Part shown: piece by piece, positions 1-5,270 of the stretch
Position numbering within the stretch: the stretch's first letter is position 1
Layout of the letters: each line of letters begins with the position of its first letter
Notes under the pieces: generated by a model
Database searches by the model: none
What the model was told of the DNA's origin: nothing
The model's input: the letters and a program-made list of their open reading frames with translations, nothing else
DNA from: Desulfocapsa sp.
Lineage (GTDB): Bacteria; Desulfobacterota; Desulfobulbia; Desulfobulbales; Desulfocapsaceae
Direction: 5' to 3'
Length of the DNA: 8,219 nucleotides
NCBI GenBank assembly: GCA_030635405.1
Contig: DAOVZA010000071.1
Span: forward strand, 1-8,219
Program-made: the position numbers and the translations under genes

Positions 1-1
1 A

Positions 2-106
2 CAGGAAGAAAATATCATTCAGGTGTTTAGTGGTTGTGGGTTTACATTCACAGAGAAGAAACAGCAGGAGGAGTGGGCTGCACTGCACTTTTTCAAAAAC
101 AGTTAA
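2..106 (+). CDS. prmA: Partial CDS, C-terminal end of probable ribosomal protein L11 methyltransferase
   Basis: Frame 2 is open from the window edge to a TAA at 104-106 and gives the last 34 residues of a protein. The pattern is a helix beginning QEENIIQVF, then a GCGFTFTEKK strand, then EEWAALHFFKNS at the end. It matches the tail of PrmA, the SAM-dependent enzyme that methylates ribosomal protein L11. In E. coli PrmA the tail also has a Q..E helix, a strand, and an EEW followed by a short basic end. In many bacteria prmA sits next to rsmE, and rsmE lies on the same strand about 670 bases downstream. The catalytic SAM-binding domain is outside the window, so the name rests on a short tail plus context. 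Other class I methyltransferases can end similarly. Confidence 0.55.
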   Translation, partial: QEENIIQVFSGCGFTFTEKKQQEEWAALHFFKNS

Positions 107-151
107 GTTAAACATGCACGAGAAAAGGGTACTGCCGGTTATTTTAACTTA
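104..151. repeat. AT-rich inverted repeat between convergent genes
   Basis: TAAGTTAAA at 104-112 is the exact reverse complement of TTTAACTTA at 143-151. The 9-bp stem encloses a 30-base loop. It lies between the end of the prmA-like gene and the end of the convergent PilZ gene, and its left arm includes the TAA stop. It could weakly terminate in both directions, but the stem is AT-rich, the loop is long and there is no clear U-run, so this reading is uncertain. Confidence 0.3.
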
Positions 152-154
152 CAT

Positions 155-538
155 TTACAAACCTTTAACCTCTTCAGGGGTACTCATGGCACTGATCTTA
201 TAATTTTCATCAAACATTATTCCCATACCGTCGGACTGACATCGCATAACAACACCAGTTGCACTAACCCACAGCCGATTACCAGTCCAGGACTTAAGTG
301 TTTCAAGTGAAAGAACAAACTTTAACGACTGTATATCTTCCAGGGAAAGAAGGAATTCCAAACGGACTTTACTCACAAGAGGTAACGGGGTGTCAGTTTC
401 AATAAAAGCCCCACCAGAGCTGATATTGGCCGTTTTGAACTCCATCATCGGTGTTTTACCAGATAAAGTTTCAGCACTCACTTTCGTCTTTATCCGTATG
501 GAAAAGCGTTCGTGTTGTCTAGAGTTGTTTCCTGACAT
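155..538 (-). CDS. PilZ-domain protein, probable c-di-GMP receptor
   Basis: This 127-residue soluble protein is essentially a single PilZ domain. It shows both c-di-GMP-binding signatures of the family: the N-terminal RxxxR (R7 and R11, in RQHER) and the N/DxSxxG motif (N38, S40, G43 in NISSGG). These are followed by the alternating beta-barrel strands and a closing GMGIMFD-type strand. Both motifs look intact, so ligand binding is likely. No output domain, signal peptide or membrane segment is present, so it presumably acts by binding a partner protein, as single-domain PilZ proteins do in motility, exopolysaccharide or secretion control. The start is supported by AAGGGAAGGG directly upstream of the ATG. 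A TATATATT stretch at about 561-568 could be its -10 box. It stands alone and convergent to the prmA-like gene, so context does not identify its target. Confidence 0.85.
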   Translation of the reverse strand: MSGNNSRQHERFSIRIKTKVSAETLSGKTPMMEFKTANISSGGAFIETDTPLPLVSKVRLEFLLSLEDIQSLKFVLSLETLKSWTGNRLWVSATGVVMRCQSDGMGIMFDENYKISAMSTPEEVKGL

Positions 539-779
539 CCCTTCCCTTAACTCTCAGTAAAATATATAGCATCCATGAATGATCATTGTTTAGTTATTAC
601 GTCAATTGACAATACTAAAACCCAACAAACAAAACCTTTAATGAATGCTATCGTTTTCACTTTTAGAAGGCAACTTTTTCCTGCATTTTCTTTTATTTTT
701 CTTTTGCGATTGTATTATTTTTATGGAAAAATAGATAAATTGAACACTTTCCACAAAACCAATAACAACTTTTTCTCTT
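539..779. other. AT-rich intergenic region between divergent PilZ and rsmE genes
   Basis: This 241-base gap separates the 5' ends of two divergent genes and must hold both promoters. A TTGACA hexamer sits at 606-611 on the plus strand, but no acceptable -10 lies 16-18 bases downstream. A plus-strand ORF spans the gap (575-805), but it has low-complexity composition, no ribosome binding site and overlaps the rsmE start, so I do not call it. No RNA gene, repeat or operator is recognisable. Confidence 0.5.
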
Positions 780-1514
780 ATGCGTCGATTTTTTATACAA
801 CCTGATACCCAAATAAACCCTGAAATACTACTCTCTGTACAGGAGTCCCATCACATCAGTAAAGTACTCCGCTTATCGGTGGGTACCCCGCTGCAACTCC
901 TTGATGGCGTCGGAAATATTCATGATGCTGTTATTGTTTCATTGGGTAAACAATTACAACTGAACATCCTGTCATCAACACATGTTCACAGAGATGAAAT
1001 ACCCTTAAGAGTATGTCAAAGCATTCTCAAGGGTCAAAAAATGGAACTTCTTGTTCAAAAATGTACTGAACTGGGTATTGCAGAATTCACCCCTTTTTAC
1101 AGTGAACGCTGCCAGTTAAAAAAGGCAGAACTCTCAAAAGTTTCAAAAAAATATGAGCGGTGGGAACGAATTATAGAGGAGGCCTGCAAACAATGTAACA
1201 ATCCAATCAAAATGCAACTAAACCCAATGGTTTCATTGGATGAAATGATTAATCAGGAAGATCCATCTGTTCAAAAAATTCTCTTCTGGGAAGAAGAAAA
1301 ACAGGAGAACTCCCTGCACTCCTGTTCTTTACAAACTGACAAGGCGGGATTGCAGATAGTCTTTGGTCCTGAGGGTGGGTTTCCGGTGGCAGAAGTTGAT
1401 TTAGCAAGAAATTCAGGATTTCAGACTTTAAGCCTTGGGCCAAGGATACTCAAAGCTGAGACTGCAAACATTGCTGCTGTTTCAATTATTCAACATCTGC
1501 TTGGTAACATGTAG
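780..1514 (+). CDS. rsmE: 16S rRNA (uracil(1498)-N3)-methyltransferase RsmE
   Basis: RsmE uses S-adenosylmethionine to methylate N3 of U1498 in helix 44 of 16S rRNA, near the decoding site. At 244 residues the protein has the usual length. Residues 1-70 form the N-terminal PUA-like RNA-binding part, with the typical MRRFF opening and a HHISKVLR motif. The SPOUT (trefoil-knot) domain follows and carries the family landmarks: GQKMELLVQKCTELG (85-99), SERC (108-111), EACKQCN (134-140), GPEGG (196-200) and the knot/SAM loop LGPRILKAETA (219-229). The start is fixed by the conserved MRRFF, although no Shine-Dalgarno sequence precedes it (the upstream bases are CTTTTTCTCTT). It is probably monocistronic, separated from the prmA-like gene by the opposing PilZ gene. 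It ends 22 bases from the convergent RNase H gene. Confidence 0.96.
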   Translation: MRRFFIQPDTQINPEILLSVQESHHISKVLRLSVGTPLQLLDGVGNIHDAVIVSLGKQLQLNILSSTHVHRDEIPLRVCQSILKGQKMELLVQKCTELGIAEFTPFYSERCQLKKAELSKVSKKYERWERIIEEACKQCNNPIKMQLNPMVSLDEMINQEDPSVQKILFWEEEKQENSLHSCSLQTDKAGLQIVFGPEGGFPVAEVDLARNSGFQTLSLGPRILKAETANIAAVSIIQHLLGNM

Positions 1515-1543
1515 GGTAATTAAGGTGGGAAACTAACTACCCT
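1513..1543. terminator. Weak hairpin between convergent rsmE and rnhA
   Basis: AGGGTA (1513-1518) pairs with TACCCT (1538-1543). After one mismatch, TTA (1520-1522) pairs with TAA (1534-1536), leaving an 11-base loop. The hairpin covers both stop codons of two converging genes. The plus-strand side is followed by only a short T-run that belongs partly to the stem, so terminator strength is doubtful in either direction. Confidence 0.3.
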
Positions 1544-2220
1544 TTGTATCCAGAATCCACTGGTAGATTATCCCCTCTTGCACTACTTACAGCCAACTTA
1601 TCACAGCGTTCATTCAACGGGTTCCCGGCATGCCCCTTCACCCAGTGGAAAGTGATTGCAAGCCCCTCAATTATATCGAGTAGTATGGCCCACAAATCTG
1701 AATTTACAGCTGGTTTTCCATCTGACTTCAACCACCCCCGTTTTCGCCAGGATTTTGCCCACCCCTTGCTGATTCCATTTACCACGTACTTCGAATCTGA
1801 AAAAAGAGCGACAGTTTTTGAACGAGTTGGAAGTGCCTCAATTCCTTTAATACAGGCCATAAGCTCCATTCTATTGTTTGTGGTGTGTTTAAAACCTCCA
1901 AATAACTCAGACAATTCACCGTTTACCAGAAGAACGGCACCGTAGCCGCCAGGCCCAGGGTTGTTTATTGCGCCTCCATCGGTATAGATTTCAATTTCTG
2001 CACCAGAAGCTACCGGCTGTTGATAAGTATCCCTTTTCTCTTTCTTTATCTTTTGGTTATATTCAGGATTTTTCATCCATGCCTCTGCATCAGAGCGACT
2101 CACAAACCCTTTATATTTAGCCCCACCAAAGCCTTTAACCTGAGCTTCAGCCTCAGACCAAGAGGTATAGATCCCATTTTTTTTACCACTTGCCACTGCG
2201 TAAAACTTTTTCTTAGCCAT
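1537..2220 (-). CDS. rnhA: Ribonuclease HI with N-terminal hybrid-binding (viroplasmin-like) domain
   Basis: This enzyme cleaves the RNA strand of RNA:DNA hybrids, which removes R-loops and replication primers. The 227-residue protein has two domains. Residues 4-49 are the RNase H1 hybrid-binding domain, also called the caulimovirus viroplasmin domain, with the FYAVA..G...GIY.SW.E...V.G..GA.YK.F pattern. Residues 75-212 are the catalytic domain. All four metal-binding acidic residues are visible: D81 (YTDGGA), E119 (NNRMEL), D142 (SDSKYV) and D207. H197 (WVKGHAG) matches the flexible-loop histidine. A charged linker (50-72) joins the domains. This eukaryote-like layout is about 70 residues longer than E. 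coli RnhA but is common in anaerobic bacteria. The ATG has AAGGATTGAAAGGGT upstream. An intrinsic terminator lies only 20 bases upstream of the start, so its own promoter must overlap that region or expression depends on read-through. Confidence 0.95.
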   Translation of the reverse strand: MAKKKFYAVASGKKNGIYTSWSEAEAQVKGFGGAKYKGFVSRSDAEAWMKNPEYNQKIKKEKRDTYQQPVASGAEIEIYTDGGAINNPGPGGYGAVLLVNGELSELFGGFKHTTNNRMELMACIKGIEALPTRSKTVALFSDSKYVVNGISKGWAKSWRKRGWLKSDGKPAVNSDLWAILLDIIEGLAITFHWVKGHAGNPLNERCDKLAVSSARGDNLPVDSGYKG

Positions 2221-2240
2221 ACCCTTTCAATCCTTAAAAC

Positions 2241-2278
2241 AAAAAAAACCGTCAGAAGCCCAAGCCTCCGACGGTTTT
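2241..2278 (-). terminator. Intrinsic terminator after the His-rich mini-gene
   Basis: Read on the minus strand, AAAACCGTC (2278-2270) pairs perfectly with GACGGTTTT (2253-2245). Four further inner pairs form with two mismatches around a 4-base loop at 2260-2263. A run of eight T follows at 2248-2241. GC-rich core plus U-tract is the classic rho-independent form. It lies 25 bases past the stop codon of the mini-gene at 2303-2422 and just upstream of rnhA. Confidence 0.85.
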
Positions 2279-2302
2279 ATAAATCTTTCACTACAGATTT
2301 TT

Positions 2303-2422
2303 CTAATTGATCATGCCAATTATAAAAAACCCTACAATAACAATGACAAAGAAAATTCCAACTTTTACACAAACTGAATGATCTTCTTCTGGTTTTTCGT
2401 GCCCATGTCCGTGTCCACTCAT
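2303..2422 (-). CDS. Small His-rich single-span membrane protein, unknown function
   Basis: This gene of 39 codons plus stop was found by reading the minus strand from a strong ribosome binding site, TAAGGAGGAGAG, placed 7 bases before an ATG. The N-terminus has four His in an alternating run (SGHGHGHE, H4/H6/H8, plus H15) and several acidic residues. A lone Cys is at position 18, and K20 precedes one hydrophobic segment of about 17 residues (21-38) that runs almost to the C-terminus. A Shine-Dalgarno this good, a TAG stop and an immediate intrinsic terminator together make a real transcription unit likely. A TATACT hexamer at 2469-2464 could be the -10, but I see no good -35. The His cluster could bind a metal ion on the cytoplasmic face if the N-terminus stays inside; that is inference. 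It resembles the start of heme-copper oxidase subunit IV proteins but has only one span. I do not recognise the family. Confidence 0.75.
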   Translation of the reverse strand: MSGHGHGHEKPEEDHSVCVKVGIFFVIVIVGFFIIGMIN

Positions 2423-2522
2423 ATTCTCTCCTCCTTAGATAGAAATATAAACTTCACAATATGAGTATATGAACAATTTTAAAACACTTTGTCGATCTCT
2501 TTATCATATTTGCTTTAAATAA

Positions 2523-2567
2523 AAGCAGGCTGTAATTTAAAACAGCTTTCAATCAGGCAGCCTGCTT
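2523..2567 (-). terminator. Hairpin terminator of the SQR-DUF1641 operon
   Basis: AAGCAGGCTG (2523-2532) is the exact reverse complement of CAGCCTGCTT (2558-2567), giving a 10-bp stem with a 25-base loop. On the minus strand the stem is followed by TTATTT, adding to the final TT of the stem. The upstream arm encodes the last codons of the DUF1641 protein (KQA), and the TGA stop (2555-2553) lies in the loop. The position and orientation fit the end of the minus-strand operon. The long loop and interrupted U-tract lower certainty. Confidence 0.6.
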
Positions 2568-3305
2568 GGAACCACAGGCGCTACCTGCCGGTTCACTCTT
2601 CAGAGCACCCATAACAGTGGAAAGCTCAATAAGAACTCCGAGACCCTCCTGGACCTCAGGGCGCCTCATCGCAGCCATCATGCCAAAAACACCACGTATT
2701 GGTTCGACTTTTCCAAAGTCCACATCTTTCATTTTAGCACCAACTCGTTCAGTAATACCGAGAACCTGTTCAAATGCCTCAAAAACACCGCTCTGTTTTA
2801 AGCATTCCAGGCGTTCCACAGCATCATTAAAAGCCAGTTTTGAAAGCCCGCTCGCATCCCTTTTCATCTCCATGAGAGAACCGAGCATTTTCAACCCATC
2901 TGCCATGTTCCCCATATTTGTAATAAACTGCTTGAGTAATTCCTGCAGGTTCTCAGGTTCAAACCCCTGCAAAGTGTTTTGAAGCTGTTCCACTAACTCT
3001 TTGAATATATCTTTGGACATGGGTTCAAAGTCTTTTTTGAACTCCATGAATTTATTAAGCGAGTTCAGAGCTTCTGTAATATTCTGGCTTGAGACCAGCG
3101 TTTTCCCTACCATCTCGCCAACATCTTCAAGATCAAATCTACGATCCAGACCACTCAGATTTCCTATGGCACTGATCACCATATCGTTGATGAGCGGCGC
3201 CATCTCTTGTTTCAATTCCACATAAGGCCTTATCGCCTGTTTTGCTTCCCGAACCTCGAGGGTAAGCTCATCGAGTCTGGCAAGGATCTTTTCTTCATTG
3301 GTCAT
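2553..3305 (-). CDS. DUF1641-family protein, SQR-associated
   Basis: This 250-residue, mainly helical soluble protein has no signal peptide or membrane span. Its C-terminal part (residues 204-235, with GVFGMMAAMRRPEVQEGLGV and ELSTVMGAL) is the DUF1641 signature. Members of this family occur next to FAD-dependent sulfide:quinone oxidoreductase-type genes and next to formate dehydrogenase genes. Their biochemical role is unknown to me; an accessory or maturation partner of the oxidoreductase is inferred from linkage. The rest is amphipathic heptad-like helix. I chose the ATG at 3305 because AAGGGAGGG lies a few bases upstream and the protein then begins MTNEEKILARLDEL, as family members do. 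A longer in-frame start at 3374 would overlap the SQR gene by 59 bases and add an unrelated basic stretch. It starts 10 bases after the SQR stop and is surely co-transcribed with it. Confidence 0.85.
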   Translation of the reverse strand: MTNEEKILARLDELTLEVREAKQAIRPYVELKQEMAPLINDMVISAIGNLSGLDRRFDLEDVGEMVGKTLVSSQNITEALNSLNKFMEFKKDFEPMSKDIFKELVEQLQNTLQGFEPENLQELLKQFITNMGNMADGLKMLGSLMEMKRDASGLSKLAFNDAVERLECLKQSGVFEAFEQVLGITERVGAKMKDVDFGKVEPIRGVFGMMAAMRRPEVQEGLGVLIELSTVMGALKSEPAGSACGSKQAA

Positions 3306-3315
3306 AAACCCTCCC

Positions 3316-4545
3316 TTAATCCTGTACTTTTCCAGCAAGTGACATCTGTGCTTCAAGAGGCATCTCTTCACCACTTACCAGTTTGTTCCAATAAACCCAT
3401 TTGAACATCATTTTTCCCCAATGGTTTGCTTTAGATTCACCAAGAAGTGAGAATGGTCCTAAACCTGGGAGTGGGAATTTACCTGGCAGCGGTTCGTAGT
3501 CATAGTTGAAATCAATGAGAGCCGCCTTATCATATCCAGTCTCAATAAAACAGTTAGCATGGCCATCAAAGTCTTCTTTGAGTTCTTCCCCGTTAATTTC
3601 TCTAATGAAATTCTCCACCATAATTTCTGCAGAAAAGTGGGCTACAGACCCTGCTTTTGAGGTTGGTAGTGTTGTGGTATCACCGAGCACAAACATATTC
3701 TCGTGATTTTCTGCTTTCAAAGTGTGGTTGTTAGTTTTCACATAACCAATCTCATCCATAGCCACACCAGATTTCACAAGTACCCGCGCTCCAACATTTG
3801 GCGGAATGGATACCAGTAAATCAAATTCAATTTCATCCCCTGCTGCTGAAATGATTTTTTTATTAGTACAATCAACTTCAGCAAGATCGTAACTCGCTGT
3901 GATGTTAATATTCTTCTGCTCTATGAGCTGTGAGAAAAATGCGCTGGCCTTAGGTTTTGTGAATGCACCAGGAAGAGGTGTAACAAGCCGGATATCGATA
4001 TCATCACGATAACCCCGTTCTGTGAAATATGCATCTGCAAGATAAACAAATTCAAGTGGTGCAACAGGACACTTAAATGGAAATTCAGCAATATTCAAAA
4101 CTAACTTTCCGGATTTAAACTCACGAAGTGCCTTACTTAAGTTAACCGCACCATCAAGGGTATAAAAGTCGAATGCCGTTTTTTGCCAACCTTCTATTAA
4201 ACCCGGGATTTCTTCCGGAGCCAAAGAGACACCTGTACAGACAATTATTTTATCATACTCATAACTACCTGCCGTTGTTTCAACAACCTGATCTTTTGTA
4301 TCTATCCCTACAATTTCATCGATAACAAAATTAACACCACGTGCAATAAACTCACTGCGGCTACGTACAATATCTTCTGCTTTATATATGCCAAAAGGAA
4401 CGAAGAGCAATCCCGGTTGATAAACATGCTGATCGTCTTTATCGATAATTGTAATTGACCACTCATCCTTATCGAGTTTTTTCCGTAGCTTGTTTGCCAC
4501 CATGGTTCCTGCACACCCTGCACCAAGAATTACTAGCTTTTTCAC
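3316..4545 (-). CDS. sqr: Type III-like sulfide:quinone oxidoreductase (FAD flavoprotein)
   Basis: Members of this family are membrane-associated flavoproteins that oxidise sulfide, or a related sulfur species, and pass electrons to quinone. The 409-residue product opens with the FAD-binding ILGAGCAG loop (residues 7-13) and an acidic strand end at D35. The second flavin motif MFVLGDTTTLPTSKAGS is at 284-300. Candidate redox cysteines are C159 (FPFKCPVAPLEF) and C332 (HANCFIETG); these align by context with the Cys pair that carries the sulfur bridge in SQRs. C103 lies in VCTG and C11 in the nucleotide-binding loop. A C-terminal amphipathic stretch (355-395, rich in Pro, Leu and Trp) could give monotopic membrane contact. 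I chose the GTG start at 4545 because GGAGGTGGAG precedes it and it puts the nucleotide-binding strand at the N-terminus; the frame stays open back to 4641 without family-like sequence. It is the first gene of an operon with the DUF1641 gene. Exact substrate is not provable from sequence. Confidence 0.88.
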   Translation of the reverse strand: MKKLVILGAGCAGTMVANKLRKKLDKDEWSITIIDKDDQHVYQPGLLFVPFGIYKAEDIVRSRSEFIARGVNFVIDEIVGIDTKDQVVETTAGSYEYDKIIVCTGVSLAPEEIPGLIEGWQKTAFDFYTLDGAVNLSKALREFKSGKLVLNIAEFPFKCPVAPLEFVYLADAYFTERGYRDDIDIRLVTPLPGAFTKPKASAFFSQLIEQKNINITASYDLAEVDCTNKKIISAAGDEIEFDLLVSIPPNVGARVLVKSGVAMDEIGYVKTNNHTLKAENHENMFVLGDTTTLPTSKAGSVAHFSAEIMVENFIREINGEELKEDFDGHANCFIETGYDKAALIDFNYDYEPLPGKFPLPGLGPFSLLGESKANHWGKMMFKWVYWNKLVSGEEMPLEAQMSLAGKVQD

Positions 4546-4579
4546 ACTCCACCTCCAGCATAAGAAGTTTTTCTGATTA

Positions 4580-4599
4580 GCCTTTTCGTCTGAAAAAGC
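4580..4599 (-). promoter_or_regulatory. Stem-loop in the SQR mRNA leader
   Basis: On the minus strand GCTTTTTC (4599-4592) pairs with GAAAAGGC (4587-4580) with one T-G wobble and a 4-base AGAC loop. The hairpin sits between the stop of the Cys-dense frame and the SQR ribosome binding site. No U-run follows, so it is not a terminator. It may be a leader structure or chance. Confidence 0.35.
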
Positions 4600-4604
4600 C
4601 CTTT

Positions 4605-4673
4605 TTACACACAACTGCCACAACAAAGACATGGAAAACACTCAACAGGTTCATTCTTCTGCTTAAAACAGAA
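4605..4673 (-). other. Cys-dense short reading frame in the SQR leader
   Basis: The minus-strand frame from 4673 to the TAA at 4607-4605 reads FCFKQKNEPVE followed by CFPCLCCGSCV. Five of the last eleven residues are Cys. It lies about 60 bases upstream of the SQR start and inside its predicted leader. There is no ATG, GTG or TTG in this frame after the preceding in-frame TAA (4676-4674). The nearest in-frame ATG is at 4685, three codons before that stop, and lacks a Shine-Dalgarno sequence. It could be a decayed mini-gene, a leader peptide with an unusual start, or chance in TGT-rich sequence. It is therefore not called as a gene. Confidence 0.25.
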
Positions 4674-4745
4674 TTACCAACTCATTAAGTAAAAATTATT
4701 CTTTTATTGAATGGTGATATTGGTTACTATTAAGACAGTGTTCAA

Positions 4746-4773
4746 GCTATACCACAAAGTAATATTAGGTCAA
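4746..4773 (-). promoter_or_regulatory. Predicted sigma70-type promoter of the SQR operon
   Basis: On the minus strand TTGACC (4773-4768, five of six matches to the -35 consensus) is followed after 16 bases by TATAGC (4751-4746, four of six). TG one base upstream of that hexamer makes an extended -10. Transcription would start near 4739, giving an SQR leader of about 190 bases. It was found by eye only. Confidence 0.4.
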
Positions 4774-4841
4774 GGGAAATAACTAATTTAAGGTAGTTTT
4801 AGTTAATAATGAAATACTAACAAAGAGACAGGTTTAAATAA

Positions 4842-5039
4842 ATGCCACATATTTTTTCAATTGAAATTCATGAGTATTTGAGTGATAAAATCCTGTTGCT
4901 GGAAAAGAGTAAAAAGGAGGCTATGCTTGAACAAAACAAAGAGAGAGAACTCTATTGTGATGGTCAGTTATTTGAATTTTTTACTATGAGAAAATATCTC
5001 ACAGCCAATATTGATCTTAAAAATCAAAAATATTTTTAA
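4842..5039 (+). CDS. Small protein of unknown function, first of two tandem paralogues
   Basis: This is a 65-residue soluble protein with no signal peptide or membrane span, predicted mostly helical and rich in Lys and Glu. I do not recognise a named family. It aligns without gaps to the next gene's product from Y38 onward: Y-x-x-G-(Q/R), then a helix, then L-x-x-N-x-D-x-K (residues 38-60). Both also open with M-x-H followed by alternating Ile/Tyr. Unlike its neighbour, it lacks the LPRRLR tail and ends NQKYF. Two homologous ORFs in a row support real coding. The ribosome binding site is weak (AGAGACAGG about 9 bases before the ATG). No clear promoter was seen in the upstream region shared with the divergent SQR operon. 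The stop is 7 bases before the next start. Confidence 0.7.
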   Translation: MPHIFSIEIHEYLSDKILLLEKSKKEAMLEQNKERELYCDGQLFEFFTMRKYLTANIDLKNQKYF

Positions 5040-5046
5040 CAAAAAA

Positions 5047-5253
5047 ATGTCGCACACATACCTGATAGATATATACAATTTGATTGACGGACGTTTAGAG
5101 GAGGTTTCTTCTGAACTGAAAAGGATAGAATTAAACGGAGGAGATGAAACTGCTTATTTAAAGGGACGTTTTGAAAGTCTTGAAGAGTTCAAAGCTTTCC
5201 TGATATTTAACTATGATATCAAACTTCCGCGACGTTTAAGAGGAAAGCATTAA
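5047..5253 (+). CDS. Small protein of unknown function, second tandem paralogue, with LPRRLR tail
   Basis: This 68-residue helical protein has an acidic middle and a basic end. Its core reads YLKGRFESLEEFKAFL, then NYDIKLPRRLR (residues 37-64). I recall Y-x-x-GR...L.EF..FL...DLKLPRRL-like endings in small hypothetical proteins of sulfate-reducing Deltaproteobacteria, but I know no function. I chose the ATG at 5047 because the protein then begins MSHTYLIDIY, which lines up with MPHIFSIEIH of the upstream paralogue. A TTG at 5011 would add 12 residues without homology. Neither start has a good Shine-Dalgarno sequence, so translation is probably coupled to the upstream gene, whose stop is 7 bases before. 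The stop is only 17 bases from the convergent gpsA stop with no obvious terminator between, so transcripts could run antisense into gpsA. Confidence 0.75.
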   Translation: MSHTYLIDIYNLIDGRLEEVSSELKRIELNGGDETAYLKGRFESLEEFKAFLIFNYDIKLPRRLRGKH

Positions 5254-5270
5254 AACTGATTACCAGAGAG

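Noticed and set aside
606..634. TTGACA hexamer as an rsmE promoter
   Set aside because: The bases 17 positions downstream are ACAAAA, with no -10 match at spacings of 16-18.
575..805. 76-codon plus-strand ORF upstream of rsmE
   Set aside because: It is low-complexity and Phe/Asn/Lys-rich as expected from AT-rich non-coding DNA, has no ribosome binding site and overlaps the rsmE start in another frame.
2303..2422. His-rich mini-gene as cytochrome oxidase subunit IV (CyoD-like)
   Set aside because: The GHGHGH opening is similar, but those subunits have several membrane spans; this product has one and no oxidase genes are nearby.
4546..4641. 32-residue N-terminal extension of SQR from the upstream GTG
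   Set aside because: The extension has no family-like sequence, and the GTG at 4545 has a clear GGAGGTGGAG site and places the FAD-binding strand at the N-terminus.
4585..4662. Alternative leader ORF starting at the ATG at 4659 (MNLLSVFHVFVVAVVC..., 25 residues, hydrophobic then basic)
   Set aside because: It overlaps the Cys-dense frame in another reading frame and has no Shine-Dalgarno at the right distance; a hydrophobic frame is expected from GTT/GTG-rich DNA.
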